A stretch of 7,758 bases of DNA from an uncultured Bacteroidota bacterium (GCA_903930725.1 CAIYZW010000293.1:1-7758); one strand, 5' to 3'. Counted from the stretch's first letter, positions 1 through 6,745 are shown. A program made the numbers and translations. Notes: generated by a model not told the origin, from the letters alone.

Positions 1-438
1 AGGCTCGAATTTGTTGGAAATTTTTGTGGTATCGAGTTTATCAACGATTCAATTTCAACCATCCCCGAATCAACCATCGAAGCTGCAAAAACCATCGTAA
101 ACACGGAAACCATTATTCTTGGGGGCTTCGATCGTGGCATTGATTACCGACAATTGATAAGCTTTCTGGCCGATTCGGCTATCAAAAATTTTATTTTTAC
201 AGGACCAGCCGGTAAACGGATGATGGATGAATTTTTAGTCCTGAAAAAACATTGTCAGCAAACCTTTTTTATCCATCTTTTTGATGAATTGCCAGCCCTT
301 ATTTTGAGCCATACAAAGCCTGGAATGGCTTGCCTGCTCTCGCCCGCAGCTTCCAGCTACGACCAGTTTAAAAACTTTGAAGAGCGTGGCCGACTCTTCA
401 AAAAAATAGCAGTACTCGTGGGTGAATCCTGCTATTAA
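1..438 (+). CDS. MurD-type UDP-N-acetylmuramoyl-L-alanine:glutamate ligase, C-terminal part (5' end outside window)
   Basis: The reading frame is open from base 1 and gives 145 residues ending at TAA 436-438. This is the C-terminal domain of a Mur ligase, which in the family adds glutamate to UDP-MurNAc-L-Ala with ATP in the cytoplasm during peptidoglycan precursor synthesis. Visible signatures are RLEFVG at fragment residues 1-6, INDSIST at 14-20, LGGFDRGIDY at 40-49 and LLSPAASSYDQFKNFEERG at 112-130; the last is the classic MurD C-terminal block. Two positions differ from the common form. The DSKAT motif is DSIST, losing a lysine, and the usual lysine after the GG loop is arginine (GGFDR). 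Such motifs suggest a divergent MurD subgroup, and I cannot tell D-Glu from L-Glu specificity. The N-terminal and ATP-binding domains lie upstream of the window. The gene converges on the THX gene with a 21-bp gap, and I see no terminator between them. Confidence 0.88.
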   Translation, partial: RLEFVGNFCGIEFINDSISTIPESTIEAAKTIVNTETIILGGFDRGIDYRQLISFLADSAIKNFIFTGPAGKRMMDEFLVLKKHCQQTFFIHLFDELPALILSHTKPGMACLLSPAASSYDQFKNFEERGRLFKKIAVLVGESCY

Positions 439-459
439 TATTTCTAACGAAAAAGAATT

Positions 460-735
460 TTACTCCTTTTTGGCTTCCTTTTTCTTTGCCGGTTTTTCGT
501 CGGCAGGTTTTTCAGCTTTTACTGCGTCAGCTTTTTTTTGTTCTTCCTTAACTTCTGCTGCTTTTGCTGCTGCTTTTACTACTGCTTTTGCTTCGGAGGC
601 TGTTTTGTTGTCATCAACTATTACATTGTGTGCAATTGCGTTAACCTTTGCCCTTTGTGGGTCGCGTGCCCTGGTAACTCCGTAACTTTTGTTTATGATT
701 TTTCCTCTTTTTGTTTTTTGATCACCTTTGCCCAT
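460..735 (-). CDS. 30S ribosomal protein THX with long Lys/Ala/Glu-rich tail
   Basis: The 91-residue product begins MGKGDQKTKRGKI followed by SYGV, the signature of the small ribosomal protein THX. In Thermus, THX is a peptide of roughly 27 residues bound in the head of the 30S subunit. Here the THX-like part covers only about residues 1-24. A linker (about 25-44) follows, then a low-complexity tail (about 45-91) rich in Lys, Ala and Glu, ending in repeated PA-K-E/K-K-E units. The tail resembles the basic C-terminal tails of histone-H1-like proteins and is probably disordered (inference). The ATG at 735 gives exactly the conserved MGKGD start. The opposite strand is open in two frames across this gene, but those readings are Phe/Ser- or Cys-rich shadows of the repetitive tail. 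The gene is leftward and convergent with the Mur ligase gene. It lies 88 bp downstream of trmH and has its own promoter-like element. Confidence 0.85.
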   Translation of the reverse strand: MGKGDQKTKRGKIINKSYGVTRARDPQRAKVNAIAHNVIVDDNKTASEAKAVVKAAAKAAEVKEEQKKADAVKAEKPADEKPAKKKEAKKE

Positions 736-777
736 AATATTGCTTTTTATGTGTTTTTATTATTTTGATATTGGCCA

Positions 778-811
778 CAAAATTAATTAAATATTCCATT
801 TTTCAGATCAA
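778..811 (-). promoter_or_regulatory. Possible Bacteroidota-type promoter for THX gene
   Basis: On the minus strand, TAATTTTG (785 to 778) matches the Bacteroidota -7 consensus TAnnTTTG and lies about 43 bases upstream of the THX ATG. A TTG at 811-809 could serve as the -33 element, but the 23-base spacing is longer than the usual 19-21, so only the -7 half is persuasive. Confidence 0.4.
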
Positions 812-823
812 GTTGTGCCGAAA

Positions 824-1504
824 CTACATTTTTGACCAAAAATCTTTTTCAATCAATTCCCACATCTTAATCACGTTTCTAGCCCAATTGATCTTTAAGC
901 CGAGTTTTTCTTCTTCGCTCAGTTGCCAGTTTATGCCTGAATTTCTGATTTTTTCGGTAAGATAAAATAATGATATTCCGGCAGATACCGAAATATTAAA
1001 GCTTTCGGTAAAGCCGTACATCGGGATTTTTACAAACTCATCGGCGAGGTCGAGGGCATTTTCGGTCAGCCCGCGCATTTCGGTACCAAAGACCAGTGCA
1101 ATAGGACCTTTTTCGATAGATAAATTTTCTAAAGTAACATCATTTTTATGTGGTGTGGTTGCTACAATGCGGTATCCACAATCCTTGAGCGATTTTAAAG
1201 CATCCGGCGTGTTGTTTTCTTTACCGCGGTGATTATGGATAGTAAGCCATTTTGACGAGCCAAGCGCAATGTCAGGATTCAGCTCGTAAATATTCTGGTT
1301 TTCGATAATGTGAACATCCTGAACGCCGAGGCAGTCGCAACTTCGTAAAACAGCGCTCGCATTGTGTGGCTGGTAAAGATCTTCGAGAACCACCGTGAGA
1401 TAACGCGTTCTTTTCTGAACAATTTCTTCAAATTTTCTCACTTTATTTTCGGTAAGAAAACCTGACAAATACTGGTATAAAACCTGTTTCTTGTTAAAAT
1501 CCAT
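824..1504 (-). CDS. trmH: TrmH/SpoU-family tRNA (guanosine-2'-O-)methyltransferase
   Basis: The 226-residue protein carries the three SPOUT (SpoU) motifs in order. Motif 1 is QPHNASAVLRSCDCLGV at 45-61, with the catalytic-type Arg54. Motif 2 is LVFGTEMRGLT at 137-147, with Glu142. Motif 3 is IPMYGFTESFNISVSAGISL at 160-179, with the Ser168/Asn170/Ser172 pattern. These form the trefoil-knot SAM site and dimer interface. By family, the enzyme methylates the 2'-O of the ribose of G18 in the tRNA D-loop. Length (E. coli TrmH is about 229) and the C-terminal helical extension (about 190-226) fit TrmH better than the shorter TrmL; exact tRNA position specificity is inferred. The ATG at 1504 lies one base after the TAA of the upstream peptidase gene, so the two are very likely co-transcribed and translationally coupled. 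I see no terminator after the stop. Confidence 0.88.
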   Translation of the reverse strand: MDFNKKQVLYQYLSGFLTENKVRKFEEIVQKRTRYLTVVLEDLYQPHNASAVLRSCDCLGVQDVHIIENQNIYELNPDIALGSSKWLTIHNHRGKENNTPDALKSLKDCGYRIVATTPHKNDVTLENLSIEKGPIALVFGTEMRGLTENALDLADEFVKIPMYGFTESFNISVSAGISLFYLTEKIRNSGINWQLSEEEKLGLKINWARNVIKMWELIEKDFWSKM

Positions 1505-1505
1505 T

Positions 1506-4163
1506 TTAATAATTTCCTTTCGGATAAAGATTATCCCACCATTCGGGCTGGTCTTTTAGCCATTTATCGAACCATGCAAAGATGGTATTTTGCCAGAGGA
1601 TGCGTTTTTTGTAATCGAGGATGTGATGGTTCTGACCTTCAACTTCAATCATTTCAACTGGTTTTCCCAACAATTTTAAAGCTGTGTAAAGTTGGGTGCT
1701 TTCGCCGGTTGGAACATTGGTGTCGTCGCTGCCGTGAAGGAGCAAAAGCGGTGTGTTAATTTTATCGGCATTAAAAAGTGGACTTTGGTCAATGTAAATC
1801 CTGCTGTTGTTCCACGGAAAACTATTGGCCGCTGCTACCGAATTATACAAATAGCCCCAGTATCCTTCGCCCCAGTAACTCGAAATCGAACTTATTCCGG
1901 CATGAGCAATGGCCGCTGCAAAAATATCAGTCCGGGTTTGAAGCAACATCGTCATAAAACCGCCGTAGGAAGCGCCAATACAGCCAACTTTTTTGGCATC
2001 AATAAAATCGTGGGTTTCGATAAAAAGCCGGGTGCCCTTTATAATTTCATCGGCAACCGTGATGCCCCAGTTGTTGACATGCATGGCCGAAAAGGTTTGC
2101 CCGTAACCTGTGGCACCACTGGGTTGCAGCACATAAACAACGTATCCCTGGGCAGCATAAACATTCAGCGGATAACGGCCTCCAAAATTCCGCTCAATAG
2201 GGCTGGTTCCGGCGTAATAGTTGACGATGAGCGGGTATTTTTTACTTTTATCAAAATCGGGCGGATAATAAACCCTGCCTTCGATTTCGACGTTTGAGTC
2301 GTTGTTAAAATTCCAGTCTTCGGTTTTCCCAAAAACCACATTTTCAAAATCCTTTTTCCGCGGGTTGGCAATAGTTTTGATTTCACCATTTTCGAGATTG
2401 ATTACGCTGGCAAATGAAGGCGTCGAAATGCTCGAACCTGTGCAAACCGCCACAGGTTTCGATTTTGAAAACGAAAATCCCTCAACAACATCAAAGCCCG
2501 ATTTTATTTCGGAAAAGTTTCGTGTATTCAGATCATAACTAAATATTTTTCTGTATGTCCGGTCTTCCGCCAGAAGATAAATCAGTTTTGGGTTCATCTC
2601 GCTCCAGACGGCCTGTTGAATCGAAGGATTAAAATGGAGCGTAATCGGGTCAACTTCGCCATTCGACAGATCGTAAATATAGGCCTGATTGTCGTAATCG
2701 TTAGGAATCAGGTCGCCATTTACGCTGATGCCGATTTTGCCAAACATGGCCGGCGAACCTGTTACAAGAAGTTTTTTTCCGTCGGGCGAATATTTGCAGG
2801 AACCACCAAAATTCTTCACCCAAATCGTGTCAACCTTGTAGGTTTCCAGATTCATTTCCATCAGGATTTGTTTGGAATAGGGCCTTTCGGAAAAATCGGT
2901 CAGATTCTGGCTAAAAAGAATCTTTTTTCCATCAGGTTTGATGTCGTTGAGGTCGGTTGCAAGATGGCCAAAAGTAAGGCGTTCGTTAATTCCGGAATTA
3001 ATATCAAGTTTATGTAAAAACCCTCTGTTTCGATACCAGGGCCAGCGGTCGGGCATTCCTTCCAGCTTTTTAAGGCCGGTTTTATTCTCTTCAGGTTTTT
3101 CACTGATCGTATAAATGATGAATTTTCCATCCGGTGACCAGTCGTAACCACCAAAATCGCTCACATTTTCCAGGATTGGCTGCTCCTCCATTTTTTCGAT
3201 ATCAAAAACCCAAAGTGTGGTTTTGCCTTTATCGTCGGTTTGATAAGTTAAAAGTGAGCCAACCGGTGCCCAGTTTATTCCCGAAACCTCCGAATTTCTG
3301 AATGTCTGGAAAAGTTTACCAGTTGACAATTCACGGACTTCCGTCCAGTTCTGGGCGTTTCCGTCAGGTGGGACGGTTTTAGAATAATTTACTAAAACCC
3401 ACACTCCATCCGGCGAAACCGAAACCGAATTTACCGAAGTCCCGTTCAACAATTGGCCAAGGTCGGTAATGGTTTTTGGCGACAGATCGGTTTTAAGCGA
3501 GCCATTTCCAAATTTGGTTGAATCAAAAGATAATTCAGTCTTTATTTTCCAATCGGTCAGGTTTGATGAGGGATTCAGCGATTTTATGATGAGCAGATGT
3601 TTCCCCCGCTCAATTTCAATTTCCTTGCTGCTGCTTCCAATTTTGTCGGCATCTTTGGCGTCAGCCGAAGGTTTGCTTGTTAGCAATTTTCCATCAAGAT
3701 AAACCTCGAACACTTGGGCGCTGCTAACCTCAATGGTGACTTTCATCCAACGTTCGGTTGTAAAATAGGAGGCAACGAAGGCCAACAGATTTTTATCTTT
3801 TTCCTGCTTTTTTTCGACAAAAACAAAATCATCTTTGGCAGCTTTTAGTTTTTCCCATTTAAAATCTTCGCCTTTCCATGTAAACAGTGCTTTTTCGGCA
3901 GGTTTAAGGTTGCTGATGTCAAGATAAGATTGTGAAAGCAAATCTTTTACACCGTATTTTTCGCCGTGTAAATTAACAACAGTATCGAAAACAGGCATTT
4001 TTACTTCAAAGTTGCCGGCCTTAAGCCATTCGTAAACCACGACTTTCTGCTTCCCTTTATCATCCTGAGCATTAACCTCGGAAGTTGTGAAAAGCAAAAA
4101 CACTGATAGGAAAAACCCCAGGAACACGTTATTTAGTGAACGTTTAAAAATAATTCTGCTCAT
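1506..4163 (-). CDS. Secreted S9-family (prolyl oligopeptidase-like) serine peptidase
   Basis: The 885-residue protein begins with a Sec signal peptide: basic Lys7-Arg8, a hydrophobic core about 13-26, and likely cleavage VNA-32/Gln33. It should act in the periplasm. After a unique N-terminal region of about 200 residues come beta-propeller repeats of the PD40/TolB-like kind: SVSPDGVWVLV (about 248), NWAPVGSLLTY (about 297), DWSPDGKFIIY (about 341), IKPDGKKILFS (about 408) and KYSPDGKKLLV (about 457). The alpha/beta-hydrolase domain spans about 640-885. Its catalytic triad is readable as Ser732 in GASYGGF, Asp814 in HGSDDTNVP and His846 in GQNHHIL. Family members cleave short peptides from substrates that enter through the propeller; the specific substrate cannot be told. 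The usual YGGP oxyanion-region motif is replaced by YYAGTSP (649-655). The ATG at 4163 is chosen because it gives a complete signal peptide. trmH follows after 1 bp. No TAnnTTTG element is visible in the 131 bases upstream. Confidence 0.9.
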   Translation of the reverse strand: MSRIIFKRSLNNVFLGFFLSVFLLFTTSEVNAQDDKGKQKVVVYEWLKAGNFEVKMPVFDTVVNLHGEKYGVKDLLSQSYLDISNLKPAEKALFTWKGEDFKWEKLKAAKDDFVFVEKKQEKDKNLLAFVASYFTTERWMKVTIEVSSAQVFEVYLDGKLLTSKPSADAKDADKIGSSSKEIEIERGKHLLIIKSLNPSSNLTDWKIKTELSFDSTKFGNGSLKTDLSPKTITDLGQLLNGTSVNSVSVSPDGVWVLVNYSKTVPPDGNAQNWTEVRELSTGKLFQTFRNSEVSGINWAPVGSLLTYQTDDKGKTTLWVFDIEKMEEQPILENVSDFGGYDWSPDGKFIIYTISEKPEENKTGLKKLEGMPDRWPWYRNRGFLHKLDINSGINERLTFGHLATDLNDIKPDGKKILFSQNLTDFSERPYSKQILMEMNLETYKVDTIWVKNFGGSCKYSPDGKKLLVTGSPAMFGKIGISVNGDLIPNDYDNQAYIYDLSNGEVDPITLHFNPSIQQAVWSEMNPKLIYLLAEDRTYRKIFSYDLNTRNFSEIKSGFDVVEGFSFSKSKPVAVCTGSSISTPSFASVINLENGEIKTIANPRKKDFENVVFGKTEDWNFNNDSNVEIEGRVYYPPDFDKSKKYPLIVNYYAGTSPIERNFGGRYPLNVYAAQGYVVYVLQPSGATGYGQTFSAMHVNNWGITVADEIIKGTRLFIETHDFIDAKKVGCIGASYGGFMTMLLQTRTDIFAAAIAHAGISSISSYWGEGYWGYLYNSVAAANSFPWNNSRIYIDQSPLFNADKINTPLLLLHGSDDTNVPTGESTQLYTALKLLGKPVEMIEVEGQNHHILDYKKRILWQNTIFAWFDKWLKDQPEWWDNLYPKGNY

Positions 4164-4294
4164 ATTTAATAAATTTTGAATTTAGCTTTTAAGATCGGAT
4201 TAATTATTTCGATGATCAGCGTTAACGATTAAAATCAATTGGTGTTTTTTGTAATCATGATTTTATCTCGACTAAAAAAACCAGACAATAAATT

Positions 4295-4453
4295 TTAACC
4301 CTTCGTAATTGGTTCATTATAAAACACATCGTTATCATTGATGAATTGTTCTTTTGCCAAAGGATTTAAAGCATGTAAAAATCCATAAGGTATTTGCCTC
4401 CCTGCCCGAAAGCCTCTAAAAACCTTTGAAATACGAATTGGTACGTTTTTCAT
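4295..4453 (-). CDS. Possible small protein of 52 residues, function unknown
   Basis: The otherwise gene-free 405-bp spacer 4164-4568 contains a leftward ORF reading MKNVPIRISKVFRGF then RAGRQIPYGFLHALN, and ending NEPITKG with TAA at 4297-4295. I do not recognise it. It is basic in its first half (several Arg and Lys) and acidic near the C-terminus (NDNDV), with no signal peptide or membrane segment. A promoter-like pair (TTG at 4516, TACTTTTG at 4496) sits just upstream in the right orientation, 35 bases from the ATG, which is the main support for a real gene. An in-frame ATG at 4474 would add seven residues (MPKYHYV) but leaves a leader of only about 10 bases. The remaining 131 bases to the peptidase start (4164-4294) show no clear signal. 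Chance ORFs of this length are common, so this is tentative; it could also be a gene remnant. Confidence 0.4.
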   Translation of the reverse strand: MKNVPIRISKVFRGFRAGRQIPYGFLHALNPLAKEQFINDNDVFYNEPITKG

Positions 4454-4488
4454 AACATAATGATATTTAGGCATATTTCACGAAGTGC

Positions 4489-4516
4489 CAAAAGTAAAAA
4501 AAAATGTAGCCTTCAA
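4489..4516 (-). promoter_or_regulatory. Bacteroidota-type promoter, leftward, ahead of the small ORF
   Basis: On the minus strand TTG (4516-4514) is followed after 17 bases by TACTTTTG (4496-4489), a full match to the -7 consensus TAnnTTTG. Transcription from here would run into the 52-residue ORF and possibly on to the S9 peptidase/trmH operon, for which no nearer promoter is visible. The 17-base spacing is slightly shorter than the typical 19. Confidence 0.5.
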
Positions 4517-4537
4517 TCGTTAATTAAAAAAAAAATA

Positions 4538-4545
4538 TACTTTTG
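4538..4545 (+). promoter_or_regulatory. -7 element of the TPR-protein gene promoter
   Basis: TACTTTTG matches TAnnTTTG exactly and lies 23 bases before the ATG of the TPR gene. No good TTG is found at the expected -33 distance. A run of ten A residues (4526-4535) lies directly upstream and could act as an UP-like or bent element (inference). Confidence 0.55.
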
Positions 4546-4568
4546 CACCTCAAATTTTTAAAATTATT

Positions 4569-5258
4569 ATGGCTAAGAAAACCAACAAAACGGAAGAAAA
4601 TATTCAGGCTGTAGAAGTTGCACTGGGCAAAACTGAACAGTTTATCGAGGATAATCAAAAGATAATACTCATTGCACTTGGATCAATAGTTTTTGTAATC
4701 CTTGCCTATTTTGGCTTCCAGAAGTTTTACATTACACCAAAAGAGAAAAATGCTGCTTCACAAATGTTTATGGCCGAAAAGTATTTTGAAATGGATTCTC
4801 TTAACCTGGCACTCAATGGTGATGGAATCAATCCTGGTTTTTTGCGCATTATCAGCGATTATAAACTCACAAAATCAGCAAATCTTGCAAAATATTATGC
4901 TGGTGTAGTTTACATGGAAAAGGGCGAATACGAAACAGCCATTGATTATCTTGAAGATTTCGGTGGTAACGATCAGGTAATTGTTCCAATGGCTTTGGGC
5001 GCAATCGGCGACTGTTACATCGAGTTGGGTAAAACCGAAAAAGCAGTTGATAATTATCTTGCTGCTGCAAATAACAACAAAAACGAATTTACTTCACCAG
5101 TTTTCCTGCAAAAGGCCGGCTGGGCTTATGAGCTTTTAAAAGATTATAATAACGCAGTAGTCGTTTATAAAAAGATAAAAGAAGAATTTCCAAAAAGTAA
5201 TGAAGCCCGGGAAATGGATAAATACATTGCCCGCGCTGAAGGATATTTAAAGAAATAG
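4569..5258 (+). CDS. Membrane-anchored tetratricopeptide-repeat protein (YfgM-like architecture)
   Basis: The 229-residue protein has a charged N-terminal segment (1-30), one hydrophobic membrane helix at about 31-50 (KIILIALGSIVFVILAYFGF) and a long alpha-helical C-terminal part. The C-terminal part contains TPR-like helical pairs at about 105-132 (LAKYYAGVVYMEKGEYETAIDYL), 139-168 (ALGAIGDCYIELGKTEKAVDNY) and 177-207 (VFLQKAGWAYELLKDYNNAVVVYKKI). Lys and Arg are concentrated before the helix and the TPRs lie after it. This suggests an N-in topology with the TPR domain in the periplasm, as in YfgM/BamD-like helper proteins; the partner is unknown. The ATG at 4569 gives the full anchor and follows a -7 promoter element by 23 bases. 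It appears monocistronic because a strong terminator follows 22 bases after the stop. Confidence 0.85.
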   Translation: MAKKTNKTEENIQAVEVALGKTEQFIEDNQKIILIALGSIVFVILAYFGFQKFYITPKEKNAASQMFMAEKYFEMDSLNLALNGDGINPGFLRIISDYKLTKSANLAKYYAGVVYMEKGEYETAIDYLEDFGGNDQVIVPMALGAIGDCYIELGKTEKAVDNYLAAANNNKNEFTSPVFLQKAGWAYELLKDYNNAVVVYKKIKEEFPKSNEAREMDKYIARAEGYLKK

Positions 5259-5280
5259 TACTTCACAATAATTTAAATCG

Positions 5281-5313
5281 AAATACCTGTTCGTCCGGAC
5301 AGGTATTTTTTTT
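5281..5313 (+). terminator. Intrinsic terminator after the TPR gene
   Basis: A 10-bp perfect stem, AAATACCTGT (5281-5290) with ACAGGTATTT (5299-5308), encloses the loop TCGTCCGG, which can close by two more pairs. The T-run covers 5306-5313, eight T residues. It ends only 11 bases before the fmt ATG, so transcripts reaching fmt from upstream must read through it. Confidence 0.85.
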
Positions 5314-5324
5314 GGATCAAAAAA

Positions 5325-6293
5325 ATGAATCGAAAGCTGAGAATTGTTTTTATGGGCACGCCCGAATTTGCTGTTGCTTCGCTGGAAGCTATCATTGACG
5401 CGGGTTTCGATGTTGTGTGTGTGATAACTTCTCCTGATAAACCGGCAGGCCGTGGAAAAAAGCTAAACGAATCGGAGGTAAAAACGTTCGCCATTAACAA
5501 AGGACTTAAAATCTTACAGCCCACAAACCTCAAAAGCCCTGATTTTATTGATGAATTGCGTTCGTTAAATGCTAATCTGGGGATTGTTGTAGCTTTCCGA
5601 ATGTTGCCTGAGGTGGTGTGGACGATGCCTGAGCTGGGTACTTTTAACCTTCACGCTTCTCTACTTCCAAATTACCGTGGTGCTGCCCCAATCAATCATG
5701 CCATCATAAATGGTGAAAAGGAGACCGGTGTTACATCCTTTTTCCTGAAACATGAAATTGATACTGGCGAGATCATCTTTCAGGAGAAGGTTCTCATTCA
5801 TCCCGACGAAACCGCTGGAGAACTGCATGACCGACTGATGAAAACCGGGGCAGAATTAGTAGTTAAAACTACGATTGCAATCCAGGAAAATAATTTTCCT
5901 CATGTGAGCCAAAGCGCATTAATTTCTGCAAATGAGATCATTAAACCAGCACCAAAAATTTTTAAAGACGATTGTAGAATTAACTGGACGAATGGTGCCA
6001 GTCAGATTTACAATATGATTCGTGGATTAAGCCCATATCCGGGGGCATTTAGTTACCTGGTTAATATCGAAAATGAGCGTTTTCAGGTAAAAATCTTCAG
6101 ATCAACCCCTAAAAATTGTCAGCATAATTTTAGACCAGGTGAAATTGAGATTACCGGCAAGGAAGTTTTAGCTGTGTGGGTAAATGATGGGAAAATTATT
6201 ATTGATGAATTGCAGATTGAAGGTAAGAAACGGATGCAAACCAGGGATTTTTTAAATGGTTTTCAACTATCGGAAAAATGGAAAATGGAATAG
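5325..6293 (+). CDS. fmt: Methionyl-tRNA formyltransferase
   Basis: The 322-residue enzyme transfers a formyl group from 10-formyltetrahydrofolate to Met-tRNA(fMet) for translation initiation. The N-terminal catalytic domain (about 1-205) starts RIVFMGTPEFAV (6-17). It has the SPDKPAGRGKKL loop (36-47), involved in tRNA acceptor recognition in the family, and the core GTFNLHASLLPNYRGAAP at 105-122. The catalytic residues fall at Asn108, His110 and Asp146 (in IDTGEI), the same numbering as the E. coli enzyme. The C-terminal OB-type domain (about 210-322) includes INWTNGASQIYNMIRGLSPYPGAF. Length is normal and nothing is missing. The ATG at 5325 puts the conserved MGTPEF motif at residue 10, as is usual. 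No separate promoter is obvious in the 66 bases after the TPR gene. Downstream, 182 bases lead to the HU gene; a 5-bp hairpin at about 6299-6316 lacks a T-run and is not a convincing terminator. Confidence 0.97.
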   Translation: MNRKLRIVFMGTPEFAVASLEAIIDAGFDVVCVITSPDKPAGRGKKLNESEVKTFAINKGLKILQPTNLKSPDFIDELRSLNANLGIVVAFRMLPEVVWTMPELGTFNLHASLLPNYRGAAPINHAIINGEKETGVTSFFLKHEIDTGEIIFQEKVLIHPDETAGELHDRLMKTGAELVVKTTIAIQENNFPHVSQSALISANEIIKPAPKIFKDDCRINWTNGASQIYNMIRGLSPYPGAFSYLVNIENERFQVKIFRSTPKNCQHNFRPGEIEITGKEVLAVWVNDGKIIIDELQIEGKKRMQTRDFLNGFQLSEKWKME

Positions 6294-6404
6294 CAAACTG
6301 AGCTAAAAAGCGCTCAAAACCTTGCAGACAAAGCATTTTTAACATTTTTTATAAACAAAACATCCATTTTTTCAACATTTAACAGTCTTTTGTGATATCA
6401 AAAC

Positions 6405-6434
6405 TTGCCATTTATTAGAATTGGCTTATATTTG
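6405..6434 (+). promoter_or_regulatory. Strong Bacteroidota-type promoter for the HU gene
   Basis: TTG (6405-6407), a 19-base spacer and TATATTTG (6427-6434) match the -33/-7 consensus in both boxes and in spacing. The leader to the HU ATG at 6476 would be about 36 bases and A/T-rich, without a Shine-Dalgarno sequence. This is the clearest promoter in the window. Confidence 0.75.
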
Positions 6435-6475
6435 CGATGATAATGATTATTTCATAACCGTAAAAATTTGTAACC

Positions 6476-6745
6476 ATGAACAAAGCAGAATTAATTGATG
6501 CTATTGCAGCAGAATCAGGATTGACAAAAGTTGATGCAAAGAAAGCCTTAGATGGATTTGTAAAATCGACATCAAATGCACTTCAGGCAGGTGACCGAGT
6601 AGCTCTTGTTGGATTTGGTTCTTTTTCCGTTTCCACACGCGCTGCCAGAACAGGAAGAAATCCTCAGACTGGTCAGGAATTGAAAATTGCTGCAAAAAAA
6701 GTTGTAAGGTTTAAAGCAGGTGCCGAACTTTCAGGACTTGTATAA
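6476..6745 (+). CDS. hup: HU-family nucleoid DNA-binding protein
   Basis: The 89-residue protein has the full HU/IHF fold. It starts MNKAELIDAIAAESGLTK, with the two N-terminal dimerising helices (about 3-38). The beta-sheet turn GFGSFSV follows at 46-52. The DNA-binding arm RAARTGRNPQTGQEL (55-69) carries the RNP tip with the DNA-intercalating Pro63, and the C-terminal strand and helix (KKVVRFKAGAEL) close the fold. Length (about 90) is that of classical homodimeric HU. It lacks the longer extensions seen in many Bacteroidota HU-like proteins. It bends and compacts DNA in the nucleoid. It is transcribed alone: a strong promoter precedes it and an intrinsic terminator follows. The assignment to HU rather than IHF rests on general motif fit. 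Confidence 0.95.
   Translation: MNKAELIDAIAAESGLTKVDAKKALDGFVKSTSNALQAGDRVALVGFGSFSVSTRAARTGRNPQTGQELKIAAKKVVRFKAGAELSGLV

Noticed and set aside
436..462. Bidirectional terminator between the Mur ligase and THX genes
   Set aside because: The 21-bp gap is A/T-rich but contains no inverted repeat.
422..768. Two rightward ORFs (87 and 76 residues) rich in Ser/Phe/Ala or Cys/Phe
   Set aside because: They lie opposite the THX gene and arise from its repetitive Lys/Ala/Glu codons; the THX N-terminus on the minus strand is clearly real.
1692..2297. Rightward 201-residue ORF
   Set aside because: It is antisense to the catalytic domain of the S9 peptidase, whose motifs are intact, and shows no family motif of its own.
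2616..3017. Rightward 133-residue ORF
   Set aside because: It is a shadow of the propeller region of the S9 peptidase, with no recognisable domain or start signal.
6299..6316. Hairpin TGAGC...GCTCA after fmt as a terminator
   Set aside because: The stem has only 5 bp and A residues rather than a T-run follow it.
6421..6436. Sigma-54-like promoter (TTGGC...TTTGC) before the HU gene
   Set aside because: GG-to-GC spacing is one base short of the -24/-12 rule, and the same bases form a full TAnnTTTG element with correct -33 spacing.
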